DNA from: Armatimonadota bacterium
Lineage (GTDB): Bacteria > Sysuimicrobiota > Sysuimicrobiia > Sysuimicrobiales > Humicultoraceae
Direction: 5' to 3'
Assembly (NCBI GenBank): GCA_031081585.1
Contig: JAVHLY010000004.1
Location: 52,928-116,927, forward strand
Length of the DNA: 64,000 nucleotides
The notes below the pieces were generated by a model, which saw nothing but the letters and a program-made list of their open reading frames with translations, was not told the origin of the DNA and did no database searches. Position numbers and translations under genes: made by a program. Positions 42,500 to 52,498 of the stretch are shown here, piece by piece (positions within the stretch are counted from its first letter, which is position 1; the number at the start of each line of letters is the position of its first letter).

Positions 42500-42599
42500 G
42501 GCAGGCAATTCTCTTTCTCCACCCGGCCAGGCCCGGGCGGAAGGCCTCCTCGAATACTCGCCGACCCCCCCGGGCGCCCCGGGGAGGCCGGCGGAGCAA

Positions 42600-42712
42600 C
42601 GAGCCTCAGGGGAGAGGTCAGGGGATGGTGGAAGGTTGTGACGCGGTGTCCGTTAGGGCGAGTGAGGTGGATCGTCGGGTTCGGCTCTGGCGGTGACCTC
42701 CCCTGAGGTTCG
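42600..42712. other. Long inverted repeat in the thyA-Nudix intergenic region
   Basis: The stretch 42509-42854 has no gene. Within it, CGAGCCTCAGGGGAGAGGTC (from 42600) and TGACCTCCCCTGAGGTTCG (42694-42712) are inverted copies forming a stem of about 19 bp with a two-base bulge and one G-T pair, around a 73-base loop. On the minus strand this lies in the thyA leader. Nearby (42721-42760) is an AT-richer patch with TTGGGG...CCCCAA and the palindrome AAGATCTT. No known RNA family was recognised. Confidence 0.55.
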
Positions 42713-42854
42713 GTCTCACCTTCTACATGTTGGGGCAAATTCCTCCTCGTTCCCCAAGATCTTGAGATAGACCTCACCCGGACTTCCTGGAAGGCGTTCG
42801 GGGGCGCCCGGCCCTGGACAGGCCCGCCCGGGGGCGTTACTTAGTGGCCTGGAG

Positions 42855-43430
42855 ATGGCCTCGGTCCTGGAGACCCTGCGGAGCCGCCTGGAAGTGGCCG
42901 CACCAGAGGACCCCCCGCCGCCCGGCTGGCGGCGGGCCGCGGTGCTGGTGCCGCTCTACCAGGTGGGCGACGAAACCTTCCTCCTGCTCACCCGGCGCAC
43001 TGACCGAGTGGAGCACCACAAGGGGCAGATCAGCTTTCCGGGAGGCGCGGCCGAGCCGGGGGAGACCCTGCTCGAGACCGCCCTGCGGGAGACGTACGAG
43101 GAGGTGGGCATTCCCCCCTCGCAGGTACAGGTCCTGGGGACGCTCGGGGAGGTCGAGGTGAGCGTCTCCCGCTTCCTGGTCACGCCCTTCGTGGGGATCG
43201 TCCCCCATCCATACCCGCTGCGCCTCAATGCCGATGAGATCGACGAGTTGGTCCTGGCGCCTCTGGCGGACTTCCTCGACCCGGCCAGGTTGCGGGTGGA
43301 GCATCGGGAGCAAGACGGGATCCGGGTGGACCTCTACTTCTACGACAGCGGCGCCCACACGGTGTGGGGGGCCACGGCCCGGATCATCAAGGCGCTGGTC
43401 GATCTGCTGGACGCGCCGACCGGTCGATGA
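42855..43430 (+). CDS. Nudix hydrolase, CoA pyrophosphatase-like
   Basis: A 191-residue Nudix protein. The Nudix box GGAAEPGETLLETALRETYE-EVGI is complete with its metal-binding glutamates, and the preceding TDRVEHHKGQISFPGG is the extra signature of the CoA-diphosphatase (NudL/YeaB) subgroup, which splits CoA to phosphopantetheine and 3',5'-ADP. Start ATG 42855; divergent from thyA. A 15-bp repeat array begins at its last codons. Confidence 0.93.
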   Translation: MASVLETLRSRLEVAAPEDPPPPGWRRAAVLVPLYQVGDETFLLLTRRTDRVEHHKGQISFPGGAAEPGETLLETALRETYEEVGIPPSQVQVLGTLGEVEVSVSRFLVTPFVGIVPHPYPLRLNADEIDELVLAPLADFLDPARLRVEHREQDGIRVDLYFYDSGAHTVWGATARIIKALVDLLDAPTGR

Positions 43431-43499
43431 GCGCACTACCGATGAGCGCCCGGCAGGTGGGCGCCCGGCCGATGAGCGCCCGGCTGGCGGACGCCCAAC
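43425..43499 (+). repeat. 15-bp tandem repeat, five copies
   Basis: Five units of 15 bp (from 43425, 43440, 43455, 43470, 43485; core CGATGAGCGCCCGGC). The two CGATGAGCGCCCGGC copies are identical, the others differ at 3-5 positions. The first unit contains the Nudix stop codon, so the array begins at the gene's end, as with the other junction repeats in this window. Confidence 0.75.
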
Positions 43500-43634
43500 C
43501 ACGGGAGGCAAACACGCGTTCGCCCATCGAGCGGCTCCGCCAGCGTCCCGGGGCCGGGACCCCGGCAACCTCGCCCCTCCCGTGCGGCGGATGGCCAGCG
43601 GCGGGGGCGGGCCCTAGAATCGAGGGTGAGTCCC

Positions 43635-43958
43635 ATGCGTGACCTGCGTCGACCCCTGTTCCCCATCAGCGTGACCAGCAGTCTCGTGGGCGTCTCCCCG
43701 TCCGCCCTGCGCCGGTGGGAGCGTGCCGGGATCGTGACGCCGGCCCGGGACCGGCGCGGGTGGCGGCTCTTCTCCTGGGAGGACATCGAGACGCTGCGGC
43801 GGGCAAAGCCCCTGGTGCGGCGGGGCCTGCCCCTGGTCGACGTCCGGCGCCAGGTACGGCGCCGCCCGCGGCCGCTGGGCCTGCTCCTGCCGCTCTCCCA
43901 GCCCCGCCTGCGGCGGGTGGGTGTGCTGGCCCTGCCGGTCATCGTGCGCACGCCGTGA
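43635..43958 (+). CDS. MerR-type HTH regulator (short)
   Basis: A 107-residue DNA-binding protein. The N-terminal MerR helix-turn-helix is visible ([20 protein letters not shown], then [20 protein letters not shown] and [19 protein letters not shown]). The C-terminal part is short, with no cysteines for metal or Fe-S binding, similar in size to HspR-type members. ATG 43635 lies about nine bases after GAGGG; GTG 43626 is possible. Its stop overlaps the start of the cysteine desulfurase, so it probably shares an operon with, and may regulate, that gene. Confidence 0.8.
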   Translation: MRDLRRPLFPISVTSSLVGVSPSALRRWERAGIVTPARDRRGWRLFSWEDIETLRRAKPLVRRGLPLVDVRRQVRRRPRPLGLLLPLSQPRLRRVGVLALPVIVRTP

Positions 43959-45103
43959 CGCCCATCTACCTCGACTACGCCGCCACCACGCCGGTCGACC
44001 CGCGCGTGGCCGCGGCCATGGCGCCCTACCTGACCGAGCGCTTCGGCAACGCCTCCAGCGTCCACAGCTTCGGGCAGGAGGCGCGGGAGGCGGTGGAGCG
44101 CGCCCGCGCGCAGATCGCCGCCGCACTGGGGGCCGCCCCCGACGAGGTCGTCTTCACCAGCGGCGCCACCGAGGCGGACAACTTCGCCCTCTTCGGGGCG
44201 GCCGAGGCGCGGCGGGAGCGCGGCCGCCACGTGGTGGTGAGCGCCGTGGAGCACCACGCCGTCCTGGAGCCGGCGCACGTGCTGGCGGCGCGCGGGTTCG
44301 AGGTGACCGTCCTGCCGGTGGACGGGGCGGGGCGGGTCGACCCCGACGCGGTGCGGCGGGCGCTGCGGCCCGACACCATCCTGGTCTCGGTGATGCACGC
44401 CAACAACGAGATCGGGACGATCCAGCCGGTGGCGGAGATCGGCCGGCTCACCCGGGAGCGCGGCGTCTGCTTCCACTGCGACGCCGCCCAGACCTTCGGC
44501 CTGCTGCCGACCGACGTGGATGCCCTCGGGGTGGACCTGCTGGCCCTCTCCGCGCACAAGCGCTACGGGCCCAAGGGCGTCGGGGCGCTGTACATCCGCC
44601 GCGGTACCCCGCTGGAGCGCTTCCTCCACGGCGGCAGCCAGGAGCGCAACCGGCGCGCCGGCACGCTGAACGTCCCCGCCATTGTGGGCTTCGGCGAGGC
44701 GGTGCGGATCGCCCTGGCGGAACGGGAGGCGGAGGTGGCGCGCCTGCGCCGGCTGCGGGACCGCCTCGTCGCCGGGCTGCTCGCCCTGGACGGGGCCCGC
44801 CTGAACGGCCACCCCACCGAGCGGCTGCCGGGGAACGTGAACGTCTCCTTCCGCGGGGCGGACAGCGAGTCCCTGCTGCTGGCCCTCGACCTGCAGGGGA
44901 TCGCCGCCAGCAGCGGCTCCGCCTGCACGGCGGGGAGCCTGGAGCCTTCCCACGTGCTCAGGGCCATCGGCCTCCCCCCGGAGGAGGCGGCGGGGACGCT
45001 GCGCTTCTCGCTGGGCCGGTGGACCACCGAGGCGGAGGTGGATCGGGTCCTGGAGGTCATGCCCGTCGTCCTGGCCACCGTCCGCGCCGCCTTCGTGGCG
45101 TAG
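43955..45103 (+). CDS. Cysteine desulfurase (IscS/NifS type)
   Basis: A 382-residue PLP enzyme that takes sulfur from cysteine for Fe-S clusters and thio-cofactors. [34 protein letters not shown], the PLP-lysine segment [15 protein letters not shown] and the active-site loop [17 protein letters not shown] with the catalytic cysteine place it in the NifS/IscS class. No IscU scaffold is adjacent; instead the complex I operon with many Fe-S subunits follows. GTG 43955 overlaps the MerR stop. Confidence 0.94.
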   Translation: MTPIYLDYAATTPVDPRVAAAMAPYLTERFGNASSVHSFGQEAREAVERARAQIAAALGAAPDEVVFTSGATEADNFALFGAAEARRERGRHVVVSAVEHHAVLEPAHVLAARGFEVTVLPVDGAGRVDPDAVRRALRPDTILVSVMHANNEIGTIQPVAEIGRLTRERGVCFHCDAAQTFGLLPTDVDALGVDLLALSAHKRYGPKGVGALYIRRGTPLERFLHGGSQERNRRAGTLNVPAIVGFGEAVRIALAEREAEVARLRRLRDRLVAGLLALDGARLNGHPTERLPGNVNVSFRGADSESLLLALDLQGIAASSGSACTAGSLEPSHVLRAIGLPPEEAAGTLRFSLGRWTTEAEVDRVLEVMPVVLATVRAAFVA

Positions 45104-45110
45104 GCCCGCC

Positions 45111-45133
45111 ACGCGCGGCGCGCCGCGCGCCGT
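45111..45133. other. GC-rich palindrome after the cysteine desulfurase
   Basis: ACGCGCGGCG followed by CGCCGCGCGC is a nearly perfect 20-bp palindrome eight bases after the stop codon. It may act as a weak transcript end, but there is no T-run. Confidence 0.35.
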
Positions 45134-45145
45134 GCGCGCCTCGCC

Positions 45146-45173
45146 TTGACACCCCCTACCCCCTCTGTAATCA
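45146..45173 (+). promoter_or_regulatory. nuoAp: Probable promoter of the nuo operon
   Basis: A perfect TTGACA -35 box (45146-45151) followed after 16 bp by TAATCA, a weak -10. It is the only consensus -35 in this stretch and leaves a leader of about 145 bases before nuoA. The intervening sequence (45104-45324) has no gene. Confidence 0.5.
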
Positions 45174-45324
45174 TGCGTGTGTGCTCGCCTACCGCCGTTC
45201 CGCACGCGCGTGGGGACGGCGTGGCGGGAGCGCAGACGCGCCGCCCGGCCAGCGGCCCGGGCGGCGTTCACTGGGTGCAGGTGTTCTGCCTACAGGGGCG
45301 CACGAGAGGACCGCGGCCAACACG

Positions 45325-45680
45325 ATGACGGCGCCGGTGGCGAGCTACCTCCCGATCGTCGTACACGTGGGGCTGGTCGCGCTGTTGACGGCGGCGCTGC
45401 TGGGCCTGCACGCGCTGCTCGGCCGGCGGCGGCCGCTCGCCGCCAAGCTCGAGCCCTACGAGTCCGGGGTGTGGCCCATCGGCACCGCCCGCGAGCCGGT
45501 GCCCATCCGCTACTACCTCATCGCCATGCTCTTCCTGCTCTTCGACCTGGAGATCCTCTTCCTCTACCCGTGGGCGGTGACGTTCCGCACGCTGGGCGCG
45601 CCGGCGCTGTGGGGGATGGCGGTCTTCCTCCTCCTGCTGGCGGTGGGCTTCCTCTACGAATGGGGGCGGGGAGGGCTGGA

Positions 45681-45690
<10 letters not shown>
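45325..45690 (+). CDS. nuoA: NADH-quinone oxidoreductase subunit A
   Basis: A 121-residue membrane subunit of complex I with three spans. [20 protein letters not shown] and [20 protein letters not shown] are the family signature, including the acidic residues of the third helix. It is the first gene of a complete 14-subunit operon in the standard order, and overlaps nuoB by 10 bp. Confidence 0.96.
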
Positions 45691-46198
<508 letters not shown>

Positions 46199-46202
<4 letters not shown>

Positions 46203-46828
46203 GCGACCGCCGGCCCGAGGAGCGCCTCGACGAGCGGCCCGACGCGCAGCCTGACGAGCTCCCGCCGGCGCTGGCCCGCATCGCCGACGCCGTGGGCGGA
46301 GCCTGGCTCTCCGGGGCGGTGCAGGAGGTCGTGGAGTTCCGCGGCGAGACCACGCTGCTCGTGGCCCGGGAGCGCGTGCTGGACGTGCTGCGCTACCTGC
46401 GCGACGGCGCCCGGCCGCGCTTCCCCATGCTCACCGACCTGACCGCCGTCGACTGCTGCCCCCGGGAGCCGCGCTTCGAGGTCGTCTACCTCCTCACCGC
46501 CGTCGACCCGCGCCCCGGCGCCCCGTCCGCCCCGGCCGTCCGGTTGCGGGTGAAGACGCGGCTGCCGGGGAGCGATCCGCGGGTGCCGAGCGCCGTCGGC
46601 CTGTGGCCGGCCGCCAACTGGCTGGAGCGCGAGGTCTACGACCTCTTCGGTATCGTCTTCGAGGGGCACCCCGACCTGCGGCGCATCCTCCTCCCCGACG
46701 ACTGGGAGGGGCACCCGCTGCGCCGTGATGCCCCGCTGGTGGAGGAGCCGGTGGAGTTCGTCGGGCACGTCCCCAAGGTCCCCAGCGAGATCATCCCCAG
46801 GGTCCCCCCGCGCACCCGGCCCACCTGA
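46199..46828 (+). CDS. nuoC: NADH-quinone oxidoreductase subunit C
   Basis: A 209-residue 30-kDa subunit. [20 protein letters not shown], and [40 protein letters not shown] are the conserved parts. The first 25 residues are a variable, Asp/Arg/Glu/Pro-rich tail with [10 protein letters not shown] repeats. It is separate from nuoD, not fused. Confidence 0.95.
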
Positions 46829-46831
46829 GCC

Positions 46832-48007
46832 ATGGCCGTCACGCGCGAGACTCTCACCATCAACATGGGGCCGCAGCACCCGGCCACCCACGGCGTGCTG
46901 CGCGTAGTGCTGGACCTGGAGGGCGAGGTCATCCTGGGGGCGCGCCCGGTCATCGGCTACCTGCACACCGGCTTCGAGAAGGAGATGGAGACCCGCACCT
47001 ACCACCAGAACATCGTCTTCCCGCCGCGGGTCGAGTACCTGGCCACGATGATCGAGGAGGCGGCCTACGTCCAGGCGGTGGAGAAGCTGCTGGGGATCAC
47101 CCCGCCGCCGCGCTGCCAGGTCATCCGTGTCATCCTCATGGAGCTGAGCCGCATCGCCAGCCACCTGGTCTGGCTCGGCACCAGCGCCATCGACCTGAAC
47201 ATCAGCAGCGCCTTCATGTACGCCTTCGTCGACCGGGAGCGCATCCTCGACCTCTTCGAGCAGATCTCCGGGCAGCGGATGATGCACGGCTACATGCGCG
47301 TGGGCGGGCTGCAGTGGGACCTGCCCGAGGGGTTCGAGGCCGCCGTGCGCCAGCTCATGGAGGACCTGCCCCGGCGGCTCGACGAGTACGAGCGGCTCCT
47401 CACCGACAACCTGATCTGGCGCGAGCGCACCGAAGGGGTGGCCGTCCTGCCGGCCGCGGAGGCGGTGGCCTACGGCTGCACCGGCCCCGTCCTGCGCGGC
47501 TCGGGCGTGAACTACGACGTGCGCAAGGCCTTCCCGTACTCCGGCTACGAGCAGTTCGCCTTCGACGTCCCCCTGGGCCGCCACGGGGACGCCTTCGACC
47601 GCTACACGGTGCGGATGGAGGAGATGCGCCAGAGCCGGCGCATCATCCTGCAGGCGCTGGACCGGTTGCCCGACGGGCCGGTCGCCGTCGACGACCGCAA
47701 GGTGGTGCTCCCACCGCGGCGGGAGCTGGTGCGCAGTATGGAGGCGGTGATCCACCAGTTCAAGCTCGTCAGCGAGGGGTTTCACCCGCCCGTGGGCGAG
47801 GTCTACCATGCCGTGGAGTCCCCGCGCGGCGAGAAGGGCTACTACCTGGTCAGCGACGGGAGCAACCGCCCCATGCGGGTGCGCATCCGCGCCCCCTCCT
47901 TCTGCAACCTCCAGGCCCTGCCGGTGATGGTCTTCCGCGGCACCTTCGCCGATGTCGTCGTGGCCATCGCCAGCATCGACATCGTGCTCGGCGATGTGGA
48001 CCGCTGA
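46832..48007 (+). CDS. nuoD: NADH-quinone oxidoreductase subunit D
   Basis: A 391-residue 49-kDa subunit that forms the quinone site with NuoB. MGPQHPATHGVLRVVLDLEG at the N terminus carries the quinone-site histidine loop, followed by GYLHTGFEKEMETRTYHQNI, GSGVNYDVRKAFPYSGY and the C-terminal VVAIASIDIVLGDVDR. Starts 3 bp after nuoC. A 75-bp gap without features follows. Confidence 0.97.
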   Translation: MAVTRETLTINMGPQHPATHGVLRVVLDLEGEVILGARPVIGYLHTGFEKEMETRTYHQNIVFPPRVEYLATMIEEAAYVQAVEKLLGITPPPRCQVIRVILMELSRIASHLVWLGTSAIDLNISSAFMYAFVDRERILDLFEQISGQRMMHGYMRVGGLQWDLPEGFEAAVRQLMEDLPRRLDEYERLLTDNLIWRERTEGVAVLPAAEAVAYGCTGPVLRGSGVNYDVRKAFPYSGYEQFAFDVPLGRHGDAFDRYTVRMEEMRQSRRIILQALDRLPDGPVAVDDRKVVLPPRRELVRSMEAVIHQFKLVSEGFHPPVGEVYHAVESPRGEKGYYLVSDGSNRPMRVRIRAPSFCNLQALPVMVFRGTFADVVVAIASIDIVLGDVDR

Positions 48008-48082
48008 CCCCGGCCCGGGCGTGGTGCAGAGGCCTCCACGGGTGCGGCGCGGCGGCCGCGGCGGGGACGGGGTCGCACGCTG

Positions 48083-48655
48083 ATGCCGGGGCTGAGCGAG
48101 GCCGCGCGGAGCGAGATCCGCGCGCTGGGGGCGCGGTACGAGCAGCGCCAGTCCGCGCTGCTGCCGGCCCTCTTCGTGGCGCAGCGTGAGGCGGGGTGGC
48201 TGCCGCCTGACGTCCTGGAGGCGGTGGCGGAGGCCCTGGAGGTGCCGCTCAGCGAGGTGGCGGCGGTGGCGTCCTTCTACCGCCTCTACTTCCTGCGCCC
48301 GCCGGGGCGCCACCAGCTCCTGCTCTGCACGAACCTGGCCTGCCTGCTCAACGGCGCCGACCGCCTGCGCGCCCACCTGGAGGCGCGGCTGGGCGTCCGC
48401 CCGGGCGAGACCACGCCGGACGGGTTCTTCACCTTCCGCACGTGGGAGTGCCTGGCCTGGTGCGACCACGCGCCGATGATGATGGTCGACGAGGAGCGCT
48501 ACGGGCCGCTCACCCCGGAGCTGGTGGACGAGGTGCTGGCCCGCTACCGCGCCGGCGCGGGGCCGGCGGGTCGCCCTGCCGAGCCGGCGGGCCGCCCCGG
48601 ATCGGCGAGCCGCGCCGCGGAGCCGGGCGGGGGCGCGGCCCAGGGGGGCGGCTGA
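48083..48655 (+). CDS. nuoE: NADH-quinone oxidoreductase subunit E
   Basis: A 190-residue thioredoxin-like subunit binding one [2Fe-2S] cluster through LLCTNLACLLNG and ECLAWCDHAPMMMVDEERYG. The C-terminal 35 residues (Ala/Gly/Pro-rich, AGRPAEPAGRPGS) are an unconserved extension. It works with NuoF and NuoG in the NADH-oxidising arm. Confidence 0.95.
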   Translation: MPGLSEAARSEIRALGARYEQRQSALLPALFVAQREAGWLPPDVLEAVAEALEVPLSEVAAVASFYRLYFLRPPGRHQLLLCTNLACLLNGADRLRAHLEARLGVRPGETTPDGFFTFRTWECLAWCDHAPMMMVDEERYGPLTPELVDEVLARYRAGAGPAGRPAEPAGRPGSASRAAEPGGGAAQGGG

Positions 48656-48656
48656 G

Positions 48657-49937
48657 GTGGGCGAGCGCATCCTGCTCCCCTGGCTGGAGCGCGACGACGC
48701 CTTCGACCTGGAGGCCTACCTGCGCGCGGGCGGGTACGAGACCGCGCGCACGGTGCTGCGGACGATGGCGCCTGCGGACGTCATCGCGGCGGTGGAGCGG
48801 TCGGGGCTGCGCGGCAAGGGCGGGGCCGGCTTCCCCACGGGGCGGAAGTGGGCCTTCATCCCCAAGGACGCCCCGGTGAAGTACCTGGTGGTGAACGGCG
48901 ACGAGGCCGAGCCCTGCACCTTCAAGGACCACCGCCTGCTGGAGCGCGCCCCCCACCTGCTGCTGGAGGGGATGGTCCTCGCGGCCTTTGCCGTGGGCAT
49001 CCGCAAGGCCTACGTCTACGTGCGCCGCGAGGGGTACCTGGCCCGGCGGCGCCTGGAGCAGGCGGTGGCGGAGGCCTACGCGCACGGCGTCCTCGGCCGC
49101 AGGATCTTCGGCACCGACGTGGACCTGGACGTGGTCGTGCACACCGGCGCGGGCGCCTACATCGCCGGGGAGGAGACGGCGCTGCTGGAGTCGCTGGAGG
49201 GCCGCCGGGCCATGCCGCGCGCCCGCCCGCCCTACCCGGCCGTGGTGGGGCTGTACGGACAGCCCACGGTGATCAACAACGTCGAGACCCTCTGCCACGT
49301 GCCGGCCATCCTGCGCCTGGGGCCGGAGGCCTACGCCCGCCTGGGCCCGCCGGCGCTCTTCTCGGTGAGCGGCCACGTGCGCCGGCCCGGCCTCTACGAG
49401 CTGCCGCTGGGGACGCCGCTGCGGGAGCTCATCTTCGAGCACGCGGGCGGGCTGCGCCCGGGGCGGCGCTTCAAGGCCGCCTTCCCCGGCGGCTCCTCCT
49501 CCGCCCTGCTCACCGAAGCCCACCTGGACGTGCCCCTGGACTACGAGCCGCTGCGTCAGGTCGGCTCGATGCTGGGCTCCGCCTCCCAGATCGTGCTGGA
49601 CGACTCCGCCTGCATCGTCCGGGTGATTGCCCGCACCGTGGAGTTCTATATGGAAGAGTCGTGCGGGAAGTGCACCCCCTGCCGGGAGGGGACGGTGTGG
49701 CTGGCCCAGGTCTTCGAGCGCCTCCTGCACGGCCGGGGGCGCATGGCCGACCTGGACCTGCTGCAGCACATCTCCGACGGGATGACCGGCGCCTGCTTCT
49801 GCCCGCTGGGGGAGAGCGTCCCGCCGAGCCTCAATGCCTCGCTGCGCCACTTCCGGCACGAGTACGAGTACCACATTCGGACGGGGCGGTGCGACGTGGA
49901 GGAGCGCCTGGCCGCGCCCAGGGTGGCGGCGAGCTGA
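48657..49937 (+). CDS. nuoF: NADH-quinone oxidoreductase subunit F
   Basis: A 426-residue subunit with FMN, the NADH site and a [4Fe-4S] cluster. LRGKGGAGFPTGRKWAFIP is the NADH-binding part, TGAGAYIAGEETALLESLEG the FMN part, and SCGKCTPCREGTVWL plus the later CFCPLG supply the cluster cysteines. The usual DESEPGTFKDR loop is DEAEPCTFKDH here, with a cysteine in place of glycine. GTG start one base after nuoE. Confidence 0.95.
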   Translation: MGERILLPWLERDDAFDLEAYLRAGGYETARTVLRTMAPADVIAAVERSGLRGKGGAGFPTGRKWAFIPKDAPVKYLVVNGDEAEPCTFKDHRLLERAPHLLLEGMVLAAFAVGIRKAYVYVRREGYLARRRLEQAVAEAYAHGVLGRRIFGTDVDLDVVVHTGAGAYIAGEETALLESLEGRRAMPRARPPYPAVVGLYGQPTVINNVETLCHVPAILRLGPEAYARLGPPALFSVSGHVRRPGLYELPLGTPLRELIFEHAGGLRPGRRFKAAFPGGSSSALLTEAHLDVPLDYEPLRQVGSMLGSASQIVLDDSACIVRVIARTVEFYMEESCGKCTPCREGTVWLAQVFERLLHGRGRMADLDLLQHISDGMTGACFCPLGESVPPSLNASLRHFRHEYEYHIRTGRCDVEERLAAPRVAAS

Positions 49938-49987
49938 GGCGAGGATGGGGCGATGAGCACGCCGGACGGCTCGATGGGGACGGGGCG

Positions 49988-52498
49988 ATGAGCGACGACC
50001 GACCCACCGTCACGCTCACCATCGACGGCCGCCCCGTGACCGTGCCGCGCGGGACCACCGTGTGGCAGGCCGCCCGCGCCGCCGGGATCGACATCCCCGT
50101 CTTCTGCTACCACGACCGCATGCCCCCCCTGGGCGCCTGCCGGCAGTGCCTGGTGCAGGTGGAGGGGATGCCGCGGCTGCAGACCTCCTGCACCCTGGTG
50201 GCCCAGGACCGGATGGTGGTGCACGCCTCCAGCCCCGAGGCGCGCGCCGCCCAGGAGCGCATCCTGGAGTTCCTGCTGATCAACCACCCGCTGGACTGCC
50301 CCATCTGCGACAAGGGCGGGGAGTGCCCGCTGCAGGACCAGGCCTTCGCCTACGGAGCGGGGCGCAGCCGCTTCATCGAGCCGAAGCGCGACTTCGCCAA
50401 GCCGGTCTCCCTCGGCGCGGTACTGGTGCTGGACCGGGAGCGCTGCGTGCTGTGCTGGCGCTGCGTGCGCTTCGGGGAGCTCGTGGCCGGCGACGACGCC
50501 CTCAAGGGGTTCGACCGCGGCTTCCAGACCGAGATCGACACCCCCTTCACCCGGCCGGTGCGCTCCAAGTTCATCGGCAACACCATCGCCATCTGCCCGG
50601 TGGGGGCGCTGACGAGCAAGGCCTTCCGCTTCCTGGCCCGCCCCTGGGACGTGCGCCCCGTCCCCTCCGTCTGCACGCAGTGCGGGCTGGGGTGCGCCCT
50701 CACCCTGGACGTACGCGACGGCCGGGTGGCGCGGGTGCGCGCCCGCGAAGCGCCGCCGGTGAACGACGTGTGGCTGTGCGACCTGGGGCAGTTCGGCTAC
50801 GAGTACCTCCACGCCCCCGACCGGCTGACGCAGCCCCTCGTGCGGCGGGACGGGCAGCTCCGGCCGGCCACCTGGCGCGAGGCCCTCGACCTGGTGGCCG
50901 ACCGCCTGCGGGCGGCGCGTGAGGCGGACCCGCGGCGCGTGGCCGCCCTCGGCGGCACCCGCCTCACCAACGAGGACTGCCATCTGGTCCGCCGCCTCTT
51001 CGGGGAACTGGTGGGCACCCCGCACCTCGACCACCGGGTGGACGCGCGTCCCGGCAGCCCCTCGCTGCGCCTTCCCTGGGGGCTGCGCACACCGCTCGCC
51101 GCCATCGAGGAGGCGGACTGGCACCTGCTCGTCGGGTGCGACCTCACCGAGGAGTACCCGATCGCCTGGCTGCGGTTGAAGCGGGCCATCGACGCCGGGG
51201 CGGCAGCCTTCGCCCTCCACCCGCGGGCGCTGGAGATCGGCCGTCACCTGCGCGGACAGGTCCACCCGGTCCCGGGCGGCGAGGCGGTGGTGCTGGCGCA
51301 GCTGGCCGACGCGCTGGGGGGCGGCACGCTCGACGGGACCGCGCTGCAGCAGGTGGATGTGCCGCCCGAGGTCGTGGAGCGCATGGTGGAGACGCTGCGT
51401 GCCGCCCGCCGGCCCATGCTCTACCTGGGTCGCGCCGCCCTGGAGGGCCCGTCAGGGGAGGCGGTGCTGGCTGCGGCCCGGCGCCTGCAGGAAGTCGGGG
51501 CGGTCGTGCACGTGATGCGGGGGAAGGGCAACGCCTGGGGAGCGGCCCTCATGGGGGTGCAGCCGGGTCCGGGCGGGTGGACGGCCCCGGAGATCCTCCG
51601 CCACGCCGGCGAGGCGGGGGTGGACGTGCTCTACGTGCTGGGCGCCGACCCGGCCACGGAGGTACCGGACCACGCCGCCTGGGAGGCGGCGCGCCGCGCC
51701 ACGCCCTTCCTGGTGGTGCACGACCTCTTCCTCACCGCCACCGCCGCCGCCGCCGACGTCGTGCTGCCGGCGCTGGCCTTTGCCGAACGCGACGGGACCG
51801 TCACCACCATCGAAGGGCGCGTCCAGCGCCTCACCGCGGCCATCCGCGGGCCGGGCGAGGCCCGGGCGGACGGCGACATCCTGCTGGCGCTGGCCGACCG
51901 GCTGGGGGCGGAGTGGGCGTACGCGGGGTGGGAGGAGGTCTTCCGGGAGGCGGCTGCGCGCGTCCCGGGGCTGGCCGTCGACGCGGTCCTGACCCCGCCG
52001 CCCCTGCCCGACGGGTGGGCGGCCGAGGTCCACCTGCCCGGGGAGGCGCAACGGCCATCCCCCGGTGAGGCCTGGTGGCTGCTCACGGGCGAGGTCCTCT
52101 TCGATCGCGGCAGCATGTCCGGCCGCGCCCCGCGCATCGCCGACCTGGCGGAGGAGCCGGTGGTCGTGCTGCACCCGGAGGATGCCGCCACGGCCGGACT
52201 CCAGCCGGGCGCGCTGGTGGAGGTGGCGGCGCTGCCGCCCGTCCAGCCAGCGGGCTCAGCCGCCGGCGCGGCGGACGGGGAGGCCGCGGCCTCGCCCGGC
52301 GCACGCCGGCGCGGAGCGGAGCGCGCCGTGGTGGTGCGTCTGGCGCTCGACGCCGCAGTACCGCGCGGACGGGCCTGGCTGCCGCGCGCCTTCGACGCCG
52401 TGCCGGTGCGGCGGCTGCTCTCCTGGGACGAGCCGGCCCCGCGCGTGGCTGTGCGCGCGCTCCAGCCCGCGGTCGCGGCCACGGCGGCTGGCGCATGA
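49988..52498 (+). CDS. nuoG: NADH-quinone oxidoreductase subunit G
   Basis: An 836-residue Fe-S subunit. N-terminal [2Fe-2S] ferredoxin domain (VFCYHDRMPPLGACRQCLVQ), the His-Cys3 cluster (HPLDCPICDKGGECPLQD), a [4Fe-4S] site (CVLCWRCVRF and ICPVGAL), then a molybdopterin-oxidoreductase-like domain starting with an extra CTQCGLGC cluster motif. The remaining 550 residues are the catalytically dead oxidoreductase fold. The start region is partly duplicated: GATGGGGCGATGAGC at 49944 resembles the true start at 49973-49993, and the first ATG there (49953) gives only 12 codons. Confidence 0.95.
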   Translation: MSDDRPTVTLTIDGRPVTVPRGTTVWQAARAAGIDIPVFCYHDRMPPLGACRQCLVQVEGMPRLQTSCTLVAQDRMVVHASSPEARAAQERILEFLLINHPLDCPICDKGGECPLQDQAFAYGAGRSRFIEPKRDFAKPVSLGAVLVLDRERCVLCWRCVRFGELVAGDDALKGFDRGFQTEIDTPFTRPVRSKFIGNTIAICPVGALTSKAFRFLARPWDVRPVPSVCTQCGLGCALTLDVRDGRVARVRAREAPPVNDVWLCDLGQFGYEYLHAPDRLTQPLVRRDGQLRPATWREALDLVADRLRAAREADPRRVAALGGTRLTNEDCHLVRRLFGELVGTPHLDHRVDARPGSPSLRLPWGLRTPLAAIEEADWHLLVGCDLTEEYPIAWLRLKRAIDAGAAAFALHPRALEIGRHLRGQVHPVPGGEAVVLAQLADALGGGTLDGTALQQVDVPPEVVERMVETLRAARRPMLYLGRAALEGPSGEAVLAAARRLQEVGAVVHVMRGKGNAWGAALMGVQPGPGGWTAPEILRHAGEAGVDVLYVLGADPATEVPDHAAWEAARRATPFLVVHDLFLTATAAAADVVLPALAFAERDGTVTTIEGRVQRLTAAIRGPGEARADGDILLALADRLGAEWAYAGWEEVFREAAARVPGLAVDAVLTPPPLPDGWAAEVHLPGEAQRPSPGEAWWLLTGEVLFDRGSMSGRAPRIADLAEEPVVVLHPEDAATAGLQPGALVEVAALPPVQPAGSAAGAADGEAAASPGARRRGAERAVVVRLALDAAVPRGRAWLPRAFDAVPVRRLLSWDEPAPRVAVRALQPAVAATAAGA

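Noticed and set aside
42600..42712. SRP RNA, 6S RNA or a folate riboswitch
   Set aside because: None of the conserved loops of these families could be found in the loop or arms.
42496..42777. 93-codon minus-strand frame between thyA and the Nudix gene
   Set aside because: No recognisable protein features; it covers the inverted repeat and overlaps the thyA start.
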